A stretch of 52,923 bases of DNA from Methylorubrum aminovorans (GCF_022179725.1 NZ_BPRC01000030.1:1-52923); one strand, 5' to 3'; counted from the first letter of the stretch, positions 38,400 to 48,015 are shown. Made by a program: numbers and translations. The notes: a model not told the origin generated them from the sequence alone.

Positions 38400-39743
38400 A
38401 TGGCGATCGATCACGTTGAAGGGCCTTATCCATCCTCCAATCCGCTGGAGCGCGACGCCCGTTTAGCGAACACTGATCACAAGGTCGCACCTAGTGAGAT
38501 TGCGATCGGCGTGATTATCGGCCGGACGGCAGAGTATTTCGATTTCTTTGTGTTCGCGATTGCATCTGTGGTGGTGTTTCCAAAGGTGTTCCTGCCTTTT
38601 TTGGAGCCCCTGACCGCAACGCTTTATTCCTTCGCGATTTTCGCGCTCGCCTTCATCGCGAGGCCCCTTGGAACAGCCGTCTTCACAGCCATCGATCGTC
38701 GGCATGGCCGGGGCGTAAAGCTAACCACGGCGCTGTTTCTGCTCGGCTTTTCTACGATGGCGATCTCCTTCCTGCCCGGCTACGCGCAGATCGGGGTTTG
38801 GTCGCTTTACCTCTTGGCTGGACTGCGGATTGGGCAGGGCCTGGCGCTGGGTGGCGCCTGGGACGGCCTTGCCTCGCTGCTAGCGCTGAATGCGCCCATC
38901 GAACGACGCGGCTTCTATGCAGCTATCCCTCAGCTCGGTGCGCCGTTCGGCTTCATCGTGGCCGCCGTCATGTTCTCATACCTCCTGCTCAACCTGACAG
39001 ATGGCGAGTTTTTGGATTGGGGCTGGCGTTACCCCTTCTTCTGCGCCTTTGCCGTCAATGTTGTGGCTTTGTTCTCACGCCTGCGGCTCGTTGCGACGGA
39101 CGAGTTTTCCCGCCTCCTTGAGCAGCGGCGGCTTGAGCCTTCGCCCATCATCCCGCTGATCCGCAACCACTCACGAGAGCTTCTCATCGGCGCGCTGATA
39201 CCGCTGGCGAGCTTTGCCCTGTTTCATCTCGTGACCGTGTTCCCGATCAGCTGGATCAACCTCTTCACAGAGCGCTCGCCGGGCGAGTTTCTCATGATCC
39301 AGTGCTCGGGCGCCTTTATCTGCGCGGGTGCGGTCATGGCCTCTGGGCTCATCGCCGATCAGATCGGTCGCCGCATGCTGCTGATGATCACGGCAGGCCT
39401 GATCGCGGTCTTCGCTCTCGGCAGCATCATCGCGCCGCTGCTCGTCGAAGAGAACGCGATTGGGCAGACGATCTATGTCAACGCGGGTTTTGCCCTGCTT
39501 GGGCTGTCCTACGGCCAGTCCTCCGGAGCGGTCACGTCCCGGCTTGAACAGCGCTTCCGCTACACCGGAGCGGCTCTCACAAGCGACCTGGCTTGGCTGC
39601 TGGGAGCGGGGTTCGCTCCCCTGATCGTGCTGTTTCTGTCAGCCCGCTACGGCCTCGCCTGCGTGGGTCTGTACCTGCTGTCCGGTGCAATCACGACCTT
39701 GCTGGCGCTTGGCAGCTCGCGCTCAGAAATCCGGCAGGTCTGA
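38400..39743 (+). CDS. MFS transporter, metabolite:H+ symporter type
   Basis: A protein of 447 residues with about twelve membrane helices. The N-terminal helices (IGVIIGRTAEYFDFFVFAIA) and the loop FTAIDRRHGRGVKLTTALFL match the metabolite:H+ symporter (MHS) subfamily of the major facilitator superfamily, which imports organic acids or osmolytes. A second cytoplasmic signature is ADQIGRRMLLMITAGL. It lies 141 bp upstream of cyoA on the same strand; similar transporter-cyo neighbours occur in Methylobacterium. Substrate is not predictable. The ATG at 38400 is preferred; the frame is open to 38337. Confidence 0.88.
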   Translation: MAIDHVEGPYPSSNPLERDARLANTDHKVAPSEIAIGVIIGRTAEYFDFFVFAIASVVVFPKVFLPFLEPLTATLYSFAIFALAFIARPLGTAVFTAIDRRHGRGVKLTTALFLLGFSTMAISFLPGYAQIGVWSLYLLAGLRIGQGLALGGAWDGLASLLALNAPIERRGFYAAIPQLGAPFGFIVAAVMFSYLLLNLTDGEFLDWGWRYPFFCAFAVNVVALFSRLRLVATDEFSRLLEQRRLEPSPIIPLIRNHSRELLIGALIPLASFALFHLVTVFPISWINLFTERSPGEFLMIQCSGAFICAGAVMASGLIADQIGRRMLLMITAGLIAVFALGSIIAPLLVEENAIGQTIYVNAGFALLGLSYGQSSGAVTSRLEQRFRYTGAALTSDLAWLLGAGFAPLIVLFLSARYGLACVGLYLLSGAITTLLALGSSRSEIRQV

Positions 39744-39884
39744 ACCGTGCTCCCTGGTCACCCTCGCGCCATCCGGCCGCGTCCAGCCCGCGCGCCGGCG
39801 AGAGATGATGAAGCAAGCCCCATGGTCTCACCGTCTCGCCCTTCCTTTGCTCTCCGCCGCTCGCAAGGCCCGCGGGTGAGCAGC

Positions 39885-41063
39885 ATGCTGCGAAGCCTAG
39901 CCGTGCTAGCCGCCTCTAGTCTGCTGGCCGGGTGCAACATGGTTGTCATGAACCCGTCCGGGGACATCGCAACACAGCAGCGCAACCTCATTATCGTGTC
40001 CACCGCGCTCATGCTGCTGGTGATTGTGCCGGTGATTGCGCTCACCTTCATCTTCGCGCGCCGGTATCGTGCCTCGAACCCAGACGCGACCTACGATCCG
40101 GATTGGCACCACTCGACCCAGCTCGAGGTTGTGATCTGGACGGTGCCGCTGTTGATCATCATGGCACTCGGCGCGATCACCTGGATCTCCACACACACAC
40201 TCGACCCATTCAAGCCGTTGTCGCGCCTCGGCCCTAACCGCCCGATCCCGGCCGACACCAAGCCACTCGAGGTGCAGGTCGTCGCCCTCGATTGGAAATG
40301 GCTGTTCATCTACCCCGAGTACGGGGTTGCAAGCGTCAACGAGATGGCGGCGCCGGTCGACCGGCCGATCACGTTCAGGATCACGTCGTCCTCTGTCTGG
40401 AACACGTTCTACGTCCCAGCGCTCGCCGGTATGATCTACGCCATGCCCGGCATGGAGACGAAGCTCCACGCTGTCATGAACAAGGAAGGAACGTTTCGGG
40501 GGCTATCGGCTCACTACAGCGGACCCGGGTTCTCCCGGATGAACTTCGGCTTCCGCAGCCTGCCGGCCGCAGGCTTCGACGAGTGGGTTGCGAAGGCCAA
40601 AGCGTCCGGCACAAACCTCAACCGCGAGGCTTACCTGGCGCTTGAGAAGCCGAGCGAGGCTGATCCGGTTCGGTTCTTCAGCAGCGTGCAGGCCGGCATC
40701 TATGACGTCATCCTTGGCATGTGCCCCGAACCCGGCCTGATGTGCGTCACCGAGATGCACCAGATCGACCGAGCTGGAGGTGGGGGGCGAGCCAGCGAAG
40801 AGAACCGCAAGCGGCTCGACTACGACAACCGTCGCCTGGAGTCCGGCACCGAGCCTTCGGGCGCCACCTTCCCGGCCTCGGGTCGTCCGCCGCAAGGCTC
40901 AGTCCAGCCGGAAGGCATGGATCCCCGCGACCAGACCCTGAGCCGGGACGGGGTCAACAAGCCAAAAACCGAGCCTGATCAGGGCCAGGGCAACGCCCTG
41001 CCGGGCGCCGACCGGACACCTGCGCCGGCCCAGCTCAACACTGCGCCCCCCCAGGGCCGCTAG
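39885..41063 (+). CDS. cyoA: Cytochrome o ubiquinol oxidase subunit II
   Basis: A protein of about 392 residues. The signal sequence MLRSLAVLAASSLLAGCNMV ends in a lipobox (LAGC), so it is a lipoprotein with two membrane helices (LIIVSTALMLLVIVPVIALT; VVIWTVPLLIIMALGAITW) and a periplasmic cupredoxin-like domain (LEVQVVALDWKWLFIYPEYG; FYVPALAGMIYAMPGMETKL) without the CuA ligands, as expected for a quinol oxidase. The C-terminal 80 residues are a long polar extension (proline-, glutamine- and glycine-rich) not present in the usual protein. The start is the ATG at 39885 or a GTG at 39876. Confidence 0.92.
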   Translation: MLRSLAVLAASSLLAGCNMVVMNPSGDIATQQRNLIIVSTALMLLVIVPVIALTFIFARRYRASNPDATYDPDWHHSTQLEVVIWTVPLLIIMALGAITWISTHTLDPFKPLSRLGPNRPIPADTKPLEVQVVALDWKWLFIYPEYGVASVNEMAAPVDRPITFRITSSSVWNTFYVPALAGMIYAMPGMETKLHAVMNKEGTFRGLSAHYSGPGFSRMNFGFRSLPAAGFDEWVAKAKASGTNLNREAYLALEKPSEADPVRFFSSVQAGIYDVILGMCPEPGLMCVTEMHQIDRAGGGGRASEENRKRLDYDNRRLESGTEPSGATFPASGRPPQGSVQPEGMDPRDQTLSRDGVNKPKTEPDQGQGNALPGADRTPAPAQLNTAPPQGR

Positions 41064-41086
41064 CATCGACCGATACGGGCATTCCC

Positions 41087-43090
41087 ATGTTCTCGAACAT
41101 CGATCTCCAGCAGCTTGTCTTCGGGCGCCTGACGCTCGAAGCTATCCCCTATCATGAGCCGATCCTGCTCGTGACCTTTGCAGCTGTTGCGCTGGGCGGC
41201 TTGGCTCTCGTTGGCGCCGTCACTTGGTACGGCCAATGGGGCTATCTCTGGCGTGAGTGGTTCACGAGCGTCGATCACAAAAAGATCGGCATCATGTACA
41301 TCATCCTCGCCATCGTAATGCTGCTGCGCGGCTTTGCCGACGCAATCATGATGGTCACACAAAAGGCTCTCTCGGTCGGAGAGGCACAGGGTTACCTGCC
41401 ACCGCATCACTACGATCAGATCTTCACCGCCCACGGCACGATCATGATCTTCTTCATGGCGATGCCATTCGTGACCGGGGTGATGAATTACATCATGCCG
41501 CTCCAGATCGGAGCGCGCGATGTGGCCTTTCCATTTCTCAACAACTTCAGCTTCTGGATGACGGCAGGCGGCGCCATCCTGACGATGCTGTCGCTGTTTG
41601 TGGGCGAGTTTGCCCGTACGGGTTGGCTTGCCTACCCGCCGCTCTCCGGAGCAGCCTACAGCCCGGGCGTCGGTGTCGATTACTACATCTGGAGCCTACA
41701 GATCGCCGGCGTCGGCACGACGCTGTCTGCGATCAATTTGATCGCGACCATCGTGAAGATGCGCGCGCCCGGCATGACTATGATGAAGCTGCCGGTGTTC
41801 TGCTGGACCACGCTCGCTAGCAATGCAATCATCGTCACGATTTTTCCGGTTCTGACCGCCACGTTGGCTCTTCTGGCCTGTGATCGTTACGTGGGGACAC
41901 ACTTCTTCACGAACGATTACGGCGGCAACTCGATGCTGTACATGAACCTCATCTGGATCTGGGGGCATCCGGAGGTTTACGTACTCGTCCTACCTGCCTT
42001 CGGCATCTACTCGGAGATCGTCTCGACGTTCTGCGGAAAGCGGCTGTTTGGCTATACGTCGATGGTCTACGCCACCGCTGTCATCGCGCTCGTGTCATGG
42101 CTGACCTGGCTCCACCACTTCTTCACGATGGGTGCCGGCGCCAACGTCAACGCCTTCTTCGGCATCACGACCATGATCATCTCGATCCCGACCGGGGCCA
42201 AGGTGTTCAACTGGCTGTTCACCATGTACCGGGGCAAGATCCGCTTCGAGGGCCCCTTCATTTGGGTCATGGGTTTCATCCCGACCTTCGTGCTGGGTGG
42301 CCTGACCGGCGTGCTGCTTGCCGTGCCGCCGGCCGACTTTGTCCTCCACAACAGCCTGTTCCTGGTTGCGCATTTCCACAACGTCATCATCGGCGGCGTC
42401 GTGTTCGGGCTGCTCGCCGGCGTGCAGTACTGGTTCCCGAAAGCCTTCGGCTTCCGTCTCGACCCCTTCTGGGGAAAGGTCAGCTTCTGGTGCTGGCTGG
42501 TTGGCTTCTGGGTCGTGTTCACGCCGATCTATGCCCTCGGTCTAATGGGCGAGACGCGTCGGACCCAGCATTTCGACGATCCGTCGGTGCAGCCCTACCT
42601 GATGGTTGCGGCGTTCGGCGCCTTCATCATCATGGCTGGCATCCTGGCCTTTGTCGTGCAGCTTCTCGTGAGCATCCTGCGACGCGAGCAGCTGCGTGAC
42701 CTTACCGGTGATCCCTGGGGTGGACGGACGCTTGAGTGGTCCACCTCCTCACCCCCACCCCCCTACAACTTCGCGTTCACACCCGTGGTGCACGATCTCG
42801 ACGCCTGGTGGGACATGAAGAAGCGCGGCCATGAGCGGCCAGCAGGAGGCTTCAGACCCATTCACATGCCCTGCAACACGGCGATGGGCATGACACTGGC
42901 CGCTCTGAGCACTGTGCTTGGGTTTGCCTTGGTCTGGTACGTGTGGTGGCTCGCCGCCCTGTCGCTCATTGCCCTGATTGCGGTCTCGATCAGGCACACG
43001 TTCAACTACCACACGAGCTTCTATATCCCGGCCGCGGAAGTGAACCGGCTCGAAGCCCAGAGAGCGGCGCAACTGGTGGGACGGGTCTGA
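41087..43090 (+). CDS. cyoB: Cytochrome o ubiquinol oxidase subunit I
   Basis: A protein of 667 residues, the usual length. It is the catalytic subunit with about fifteen membrane helices binding low-spin heme, heme o3 and CuB, reducing oxygen to water while pumping protons. Key features: WGHPEVYVLVLPAFGIYSE with the His294-Tyr298 crosslink pair, the histidine pair in WLHHFFTMGAG and HFHNVIIGGVV for heme ligation. Gene spacing (23 bp after cyoA, 3 bp before cyoC) shows one operon. It should act with the plasmid-encoded subunits II-IV; heme o synthase (cyoE) is not on the plasmid and must come from the host. Confidence 0.97.
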   Translation: MFSNIDLQQLVFGRLTLEAIPYHEPILLVTFAAVALGGLALVGAVTWYGQWGYLWREWFTSVDHKKIGIMYIILAIVMLLRGFADAIMMVTQKALSVGEAQGYLPPHHYDQIFTAHGTIMIFFMAMPFVTGVMNYIMPLQIGARDVAFPFLNNFSFWMTAGGAILTMLSLFVGEFARTGWLAYPPLSGAAYSPGVGVDYYIWSLQIAGVGTTLSAINLIATIVKMRAPGMTMMKLPVFCWTTLASNAIIVTIFPVLTATLALLACDRYVGTHFFTNDYGGNSMLYMNLIWIWGHPEVYVLVLPAFGIYSEIVSTFCGKRLFGYTSMVYATAVIALVSWLTWLHHFFTMGAGANVNAFFGITTMIISIPTGAKVFNWLFTMYRGKIRFEGPFIWVMGFIPTFVLGGLTGVLLAVPPADFVLHNSLFLVAHFHNVIIGGVVFGLLAGVQYWFPKAFGFRLDPFWGKVSFWCWLVGFWVVFTPIYALGLMGETRRTQHFDDPSVQPYLMVAAFGAFIIMAGILAFVVQLLVSILRREQLRDLTGDPWGGRTLEWSTSSPPPPYNFAFTPVVHDLDAWWDMKKRGHERPAGGFRPIHMPCNTAMGMTLAALSTVLGFALVWYVWWLAALSLIALIAVSIRHTFNYHTSFYIPAAEVNRLEAQRAAQLVGRV

Positions 43091-43093
43091 GCC

Positions 43094-43720
43094 ATGCATG
43101 AAGTGACCGCCCCACCCGGCGCTACGGCTCCGGTCTTCTACGAGCAGGAGGAGCATGCCCACGGTGACGGGGGCACGCTCCTGGGCTTCTGGCTCTACCT
43201 GATGAGCGACTGCCTCATTTTTGCGGTGCTCTTCGCCTGCTACGGCGTGCTCGGCCGGAACTACGCGGCAGGCCCATCCGGCGCCGAGCTGTTCGACCTC
43301 AAGCTCGTTGCTCTCAACACCAGCCTCCTGCTCCTGTCCTCCATCACCTATGGCTTTGCCATGCTGAAGATGGAGGAGGAGCAGGTGGACGCGGTCCTGC
43401 GCTGGCTCGCCGCGACAGGCGTGCTCGGAGCTGGGTTCCTCGCCATCGAGTTCTATGAGTTCGCGCACCTGATCCATGAGGGCGCCACGCCCCAGCGGAG
43501 CGCCTTTCTCTCTTCGTTCTTCCTCCTGGTCGGGACGCACGGGCTCCACGTGACATTCGGGATCATCTGGCTCGTGACGCTGATGTTCCAGGTGCGGCAG
43601 CACGGGCTGATCGCTGACAACCAGCGTCGCCTCCTATGCCTCTCGATGTTCTGGCATTTCCTCGACGTGGTGTGGATCGGCGTCTTCACCTTTGTGTACC
43701 TGATGGGAGCGACGCGATGA
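43094..43720 (+). CDS. cyoC: Cytochrome o ubiquinol oxidase subunit III
   Basis: A protein of 208 residues with five membrane helices, including LLGFWLYLMSDCLIFAVLFA, FLLVGTHGLHVTFGIIWLVT and LSMFWHFLDVVWIGVFTFVY. These are family signatures of cytochrome o oxidase subunit III. It stabilises the catalytic subunit. Its stop overlaps the start of cyoD (ATGA). Confidence 0.95.
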   Translation: MHEVTAPPGATAPVFYEQEEHAHGDGGTLLGFWLYLMSDCLIFAVLFACYGVLGRNYAAGPSGAELFDLKLVALNTSLLLLSSITYGFAMLKMEEEQVDAVLRWLAATGVLGAGFLAIEFYEFAHLIHEGATPQRSAFLSSFFLLVGTHGLHVTFGIIWLVTLMFQVRQHGLIADNQRRLLCLSMFWHFLDVVWIGVFTFVYLMGATR

Positions 43721-44112
43721 GTGCTCCGGCTCACCCTGTACACGGCACTGGTCCACATATGCATGGGACCGGCCACGGCCCTGCTCATGGCACCCGGTCG
43801 GGCTACATGACGGGGTTCATCCTCTCAGTCATCCTCACGGCAATACCGTTCTGGCTCGTGATGGGCGATGTTCTCGACAGCAAGCTTAAGACCGATATCG
43901 TCATCATGGGCTTTGCCGTCGTGCAGATTTTCGTCCACATGATCTATTTCTTGCACTTAAACATGAAATCCGAGGGCGGATGGACCTTTCTCGCCCTCGT
44001 TTTCACGCTGACGCTTGTGCTGATTACCTTGGTTGGATCGATATGGGTGATGTATCACATGGATCAGAACATGATGCCCATGTCGCCCAACGAGGCTCTG
44101 CACAAGCCATGA
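43717..44112 (+). CDS. cyoD: Cytochrome o ubiquinol oxidase subunit IV
   Basis: A protein of 131 residues with three membrane helices (MTGFILSVILTAIPFWLVMG; TDIVIMGFAVVQIFVHMIYF; TFLALVFTLTLVLITLVGSI). The histidine- and glycine-rich N-terminus (HPVHGTGPHMHGTGHGPAHG) is longer than usual and could bind metal. The start overlaps the cyoC stop. Last gene of the operon; a GC-rich stem (GGGGG-CCAG-CCCCC) lies about 110 bp downstream. Confidence 0.93.
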   Translation: MSAPAHPVHGTGPHMHGTGHGPAHGTRSGYMTGFILSVILTAIPFWLVMGDVLDSKLKTDIVIMGFAVVQIFVHMIYFLHLNMKSEGGWTFLALVFTLTLVLITLVGSIWVMYHMDQNMMPMSPNEALHKP

Positions 44113-44335
44113 TCGCGTGCTTCCGAAGCAAGCAAGACGCAAGACGCCCTATGTGATGCAGCGCATGGGTGTGAATTTGACATGAGTGCTATCGCCTATC
44201 CAAGCTTTGCAGTGTCGGTTTGATTGGGGGCCAGCCCCCTCATCATGACCACACCAGGCACGGTGGAAAGCGCAACAGTAGGAAACCAACAAATGGTGTG
44301 GGGGTTGATGGGAGACGTCTAGAGCGGCGGCTTGG

Positions 44336-45346
44336 ATGGAGGAGGACTTGCGCGAGGATCACGGAGCGGCGCAGGTTCGTCCCGATCTGGATGTGCTTCT
44401 TGCTGCCGTCGAAGCGGCCGGGGAAGCCATCCTCATCACCTCGGCCGATCTCGATGAGCCCGGACCACGCATCGAGTACACCAATTCGGCCTTCACCCGC
44501 ATGACCGGCTACGAAGCGCACGAGGTCCTCGGGCGATCACCGCGGCTGCTGCAGGGGCCGGAGACCGACGGTGGGGTCCTGCACCGGATGCGCATGGCTC
44601 TTGGGGCTGGTAACCCCTTCCAAGGCGAGACCATCAACTACCGCAAGGACGGATCAACCTACGTGGTAGAGTGGCTCATCACGCCAGTGCGTGAGAAGAA
44701 CGGCTCCATCACGCACTGGGTCTCGGCGCAGCGTGACGTAACAGAGCGTCATGCTTACGAGGAGCGCCAGAAGCTCATGGTGCGCGAGTTGCACCATCGC
44801 GTCAAAAATACGCTCGCGACCGTGCAGGCGGTGATGAACGCCACCGTTCGCTCTTCCCTCTCGATCTCAGAGTTCACTCGTGCATTGACCGCTCGGATCA
44901 GCTCGCTGGCGCGGACTCACGCGCTGATCACGGAGGATCTCTCACAAGCGGCTTCGTTTGAGGGATTGCTGCGGTCGGAACTCGATCCGTACAACGATCA
45001 TGGGCGGATTACCTTGGAAGGTCCCAGGGTCATGCTGCCGTCCAACCTTGCCGTGCCGGTAAGCATGGCTCTGCACGAGTTGACGACCAACGCCCTGCAA
45101 CACGGCGCTCTCGCCGATCCTAAAGGTCGGGTCGAGGTCACTTGGTGGATTGAGGACGGCTCCAGCGGACAGTGCCTGCGATGGAACTGGGACGAGCATG
45201 ACGGCCCTCCGGTCGGGCATCCTACCCGGGAGGGGTTCGGACACCGCCTCCTGAACAAGGTCCTGGCCGCACAGACAAAGGCTGAGGTCGAGGTTGCCTT
45301 CGAACCGGACGGGATCCGCGTTCGCGCTCGCGTACCGCTTCAGTGA
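44336..45346 (+). CDS. HWE-family sensor histidine kinase with one PAS (LOV-like) domain
   Basis: A protein of 336 residues. An N-terminal PAS domain (about 20-140) has the LOV-like motif GRSPRLLQGPETD, but the flavin-binding cysteine of true LOV (GRNCRFLQG) is proline/serine here, so light sensing is unlikely. The kinase part has the HWE/HisKA_2 phospho-acceptor helix RELHHRVKNTLATVQAVMNA, an N-box (ALHELTTNALQHGAL) and the WxE motif (LRWNWDEHDGPP). HWE kinases of this group often feed the PhyR-NepR-EcfG stress pathway. No response regulator is adjacent. No membrane segment. Confidence 0.9.
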   Translation: MEEDLREDHGAAQVRPDLDVLLAAVEAAGEAILITSADLDEPGPRIEYTNSAFTRMTGYEAHEVLGRSPRLLQGPETDGGVLHRMRMALGAGNPFQGETINYRKDGSTYVVEWLITPVREKNGSITHWVSAQRDVTERHAYEERQKLMVRELHHRVKNTLATVQAVMNATVRSSLSISEFTRALTARISSLARTHALITEDLSQAASFEGLLRSELDPYNDHGRITLEGPRVMLPSNLAVPVSMALHELTTNALQHGALADPKGRVEVTWWIEDGSSGQCLRWNWDEHDGPPVGHPTREGFGHRLLNKVLAAQTKAEVEVAFEPDGIRVRARVPLQ

Positions 45347-45581
45347 GCGAAGTTGCGGGCACTCCGCCTGTCAAGGTCCCCGCCAAGACCCGCTAACGCC
45401 AAAGCGATCAGCGTCTCAAGCATCCGCGCGCCGGGCTGCTCCGCTAGCGGGTGACGCGGGATGATAGCTCGCGTGGGCGACAGATAAGGGGTGCTCAGCC
45501 CGGGGGTGCCTTCAACCGCTCACGCTCTAACTTCGCTTCCGGACAAGCGCATGGTCCGACGCGGCTCAGAAAGAGGATGAC

Positions 45582-45737
45582 GTGGGTCTGGGAGCCAAGC
45601 TGATCATGGCAGCCATTGGTGTGTGCATCGTACTTATGTTGATCGAGGTGCTATCCCCTGCGAAGCACTGTGACGAAGGGCAGGTTCCTGTAGACACGAT
45701 CGCGGGCATAGCGTGCATGCCGCGCATCAAGAATTAA
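45582..45737 (+). CDS. Small membrane protein, 51 residues
   Basis: A GTG start with AGAGGA about six bases upstream. One membrane segment (LIMAAIGVCIVLMLIEVLS) is followed by a short tail with two cysteines (KHCDEGQVPVDTIAGIAC). The remaining intergenic DNA (45347-45581) shows no gene. A single-pass or exported small protein is plausible. Confidence 0.42.
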   Translation: MGLGAKLIMAAIGVCIVLMLIEVLSPAKHCDEGQVPVDTIAGIACMPRIKN

Positions 45738-45922
45738 ACCCAAGATTGAACTTCGGGACGGTAACGTAGTCCTGACTGCACCGCCGACACATCCTGGTAC
45801 TCGGTGCACGCCGGCGCCAGCCATGGGCATTGCCCAATGAGAGTACGGTGCCCGCGCATGAGTTCGGATGCCTGCGACAAAATCGATGCCGCCACAACCG
45901 CATGGCTTACACCATTAACCAT
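45734..45922 (-). CDS. Hypothetical protein, 62 residues
   Basis: Not recognised. The middle (ILSQASELMRGHRTLIGQCP) and following WLAPACTEYQ look like a conserved short protein. The end overlaps the small plus-strand gene by four bases. No clear ribosome binding site. Confidence 0.38.
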   Translation of the reverse strand: MVNGVSHAVVAASILSQASELMRGHRTLIGQCPWLAPACTEYQDVSAVQSGLRYRPEVQSWV

Positions 45923-45977
45923 TAGTTAGGCCTCGATCACGTTTTTGCGAGCAGGAGATTTTGTACGGAAGCCGACA

Positions 45978-47663
45978 ATGCGTCTGACCCTCAAAACAGT
46001 TCTAATTGGCTCCATTGGCCTTCTGGCCCTGGCCGCCGTCGGCCAAGGTGCAGCCAGCATCAGCAAAATCACATCTGTAGAGCAAAGCTCATCAGCCGTA
46101 ACAAAAAATTGGCTCCCTTCAGTAAGCATAATCAACGAGATAAATACCTCAACGCGCGATGTAAGAGTTAAGCTCTACCGCTTCGTTGTCGCGTCCAACA
46201 CGGTGGAAGGATTTTCCAAGAATGAAGCCGCTTTAATTGAGGCTAATCACAACCTCGAGGCGTTGAAGCGCCGCTATGAGCCGCTGATCAGCTCGGCCGA
46301 GGAGAAGGCGCTCTATGATGCTTTTTCTTCGACCTGGCTTCGCTATATCGAGCAGGAGGAACATGTTCGCACGCTCATGAAGCAGGGGAACAAGGCGGAA
46401 GCGCTTGCCCTGCTTACCAGCGAGGAAATGGGAAGCCTCAACCGAGCTGCCATGCAAGCCCTCACAAAAGGCGTTGAGCTCAATAAGCGTGGGGCAAATG
46501 CAAGCGGAACTGCCGCTGCTGAGAGTGCGGCAGAGGCCATCCTCACAGCCTACGTGATGACAGCGATCTCATTGGTGATCGGTCTTTGTGCCATCCTGTT
46601 CAGCCTGTTTGGAGTCGCACGTCCAATCGAGCGTATGACGGCTGCCATGGGCAGACTTGCTGCCGGTGACGCGGCAACGACCGTGCCGAGCACCGACAGG
46701 CAGGATGAAATCGGTGCGATGGCTGCGGCCGTTCAGGTGTTCAAGGACAACCTGATCCGCACCCGTGAGCTGGAGCAGGAAACAGCCCAGGCCCGGCTCG
46801 CAGCCGAGGAGCAGCGCAAGCTTGGGATGCGCCAGATGGCTGATGATTTCGAGCGTGCCGTAGGCGGCATCATCGGGACAGTCACTGCGGCCGCGACCGA
46901 GTTGCAGGCGACTGCTCAGAGCATGGCTGGCACCGCAACCGAGACCGCCAACCAGTCCATCACTGTCGCGACCGCGGCCGAGGAAGCAGCAAGCAATGTC
47001 AGCACAGTGGCAGCGGCCGCCGAGGAGCTTAGCTCATCGGTGCATGAAATCGGCCGGCAAGTTGACGGGTCGGCCAGCCTTGCGCAGGTCGCGGTAAGCG
47101 AGGCTGATCACAGCGCAGCTCTCGTACAAGAACTGAGCGGTGCCGTGGCCCAGATCGGCGACGTGGTGACAATGATCTCGACAATCGCCGGTCAGACTAA
47201 CCTGCTCGCCCTGAACGCTACGATCGAGGCAGCCCGTGCTGGCGAAGCTGGCCGTGGCTTCGCAGTCGTTGCAACCGAGGTAAAGGAGCTTGCCAGCCAG
47301 ACCGCTAAAGCCACCGACGAAATTTCCGGTCACATTGCGCGGATCCAAGGGTCGACCGGTCAGGCCGTAGCAGCCATTGCTGGCATCGCCGAACGCATCA
47401 AGGAAATCAGCGGGGTTGCGACCAGCATCGCAGCGGCGGTGGAGGAGCAGGGCGCAGCCACGCAGGAGATCGTGCGCAACGTGGCCCAGGCGGCAACCGG
47501 CACGGGCGAGGTCACAGCTAACATCGCTGGCGTAGCTCAGGCTTCCGAGGAGACAGGTGCAGCGGCGAGCCAAGTGCTTGGCGCAGCCTCCGAATTGTCG
47601 CGACAGTCTGAGCACCTCTCAACCGAAGTGAACCGGTTTCTGACGACGGTCCGCGCGGCCTGA
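45978..47663 (+). CDS. Methyl-accepting chemotaxis protein
   Basis: A protein of 561 residues. The first membrane helix (LKTVLIGSIGLLALAAVGQG) is followed by a periplasmic four-helix-bundle-like sensor (about 30-185), a second membrane helix (YVMTAISLVIGLCAILFSLF), a HAMP domain (ARPIERMTAAMGRLAAGDAA) and a long signalling hairpin whose tip is QTNLLALNATIEAARAGEAG. It links an extracellular signal to CheA. No che genes are on the plasmid, so it would plug into the host array. The ATG at 45978 is the likely start. Confidence 0.93.
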   Translation: MRLTLKTVLIGSIGLLALAAVGQGAASISKITSVEQSSSAVTKNWLPSVSIINEINTSTRDVRVKLYRFVVASNTVEGFSKNEAALIEANHNLEALKRRYEPLISSAEEKALYDAFSSTWLRYIEQEEHVRTLMKQGNKAEALALLTSEEMGSLNRAAMQALTKGVELNKRGANASGTAAAESAAEAILTAYVMTAISLVIGLCAILFSLFGVARPIERMTAAMGRLAAGDAATTVPSTDRQDEIGAMAAAVQVFKDNLIRTRELEQETAQARLAAEEQRKLGMRQMADDFERAVGGIIGTVTAAATELQATAQSMAGTATETANQSITVATAAEEAASNVSTVAAAAEELSSSVHEIGRQVDGSASLAQVAVSEADHSAALVQELSGAVAQIGDVVTMISTIAGQTNLLALNATIEAARAGEAGRGFAVVATEVKELASQTAKATDEISGHIARIQGSTGQAVAAIAGIAERIKEISGVATSIAAAVEEQGAATQEIVRNVAQAATGTGEVTANIAGVAQASEETGAAASQVLGAASELSRQSEHLSTEVNRFLTTVRAA

Positions 47664-47799
47664 TCTGAGAACCAGCCTGCCCGGGCGCCCTGGCGCGCTC
47701 GGGAGGTCGTTCGATTAAGCTTCTGTTTACCTTACCAATAGGTTATCGAACCAAACCCCCGATCGGTTCACTATCTCTACGCCAATCGGGAGACGGGAC

Positions 47800-48015
47800 A
47801 TGCCACAGCATATGGAGCCGTTAGGTTCGGACACACTCGCTCACATTTCGCACGCGGATTTTACCTTGGCTTGGTGCGCCATCGTAGGTGAGCCCCCAGC
47901 TCTTATGCTGGAGAGTCGATCCGAGATGATCCGCCTGCTCGTGGAAAGTATCCCTGTTGCACCATGGAGCTTTGATGAAAAGGCTTTGTGGCCTTCTCCG
48001 GAAACACCTGTTTGA
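47800..48015 (+). CDS. Hypothetical protein, 71 residues
   Basis: Not recognised. The core DFTLAWCAIVGEPPALMLES, then RSEMIRLLVESIPVAPWSF, looks conserved; short proteins of this kind are frequent in Methylobacterium. GGGAG lies about ten bases before the ATG at 47800. Confidence 0.55.
   Translation: MPQHMEPLGSDTLAHISHADFTLAWCAIVGEPPALMLESRSEMIRLLVESIPVAPWSFDEKALWPSPETPV

Noticed and set aside
42749..43603. Minus-strand open frame of 284 codons opposite cyoB and cyoC
   Set aside because: The plus strand encodes unmistakable oxidase subunits; the minus frame is low-complexity.
44336..45346. Photosensory LOV histidine kinase
   Set aside because: The cysteine needed for the flavin adduct is missing, so I call it LOV-like PAS only.
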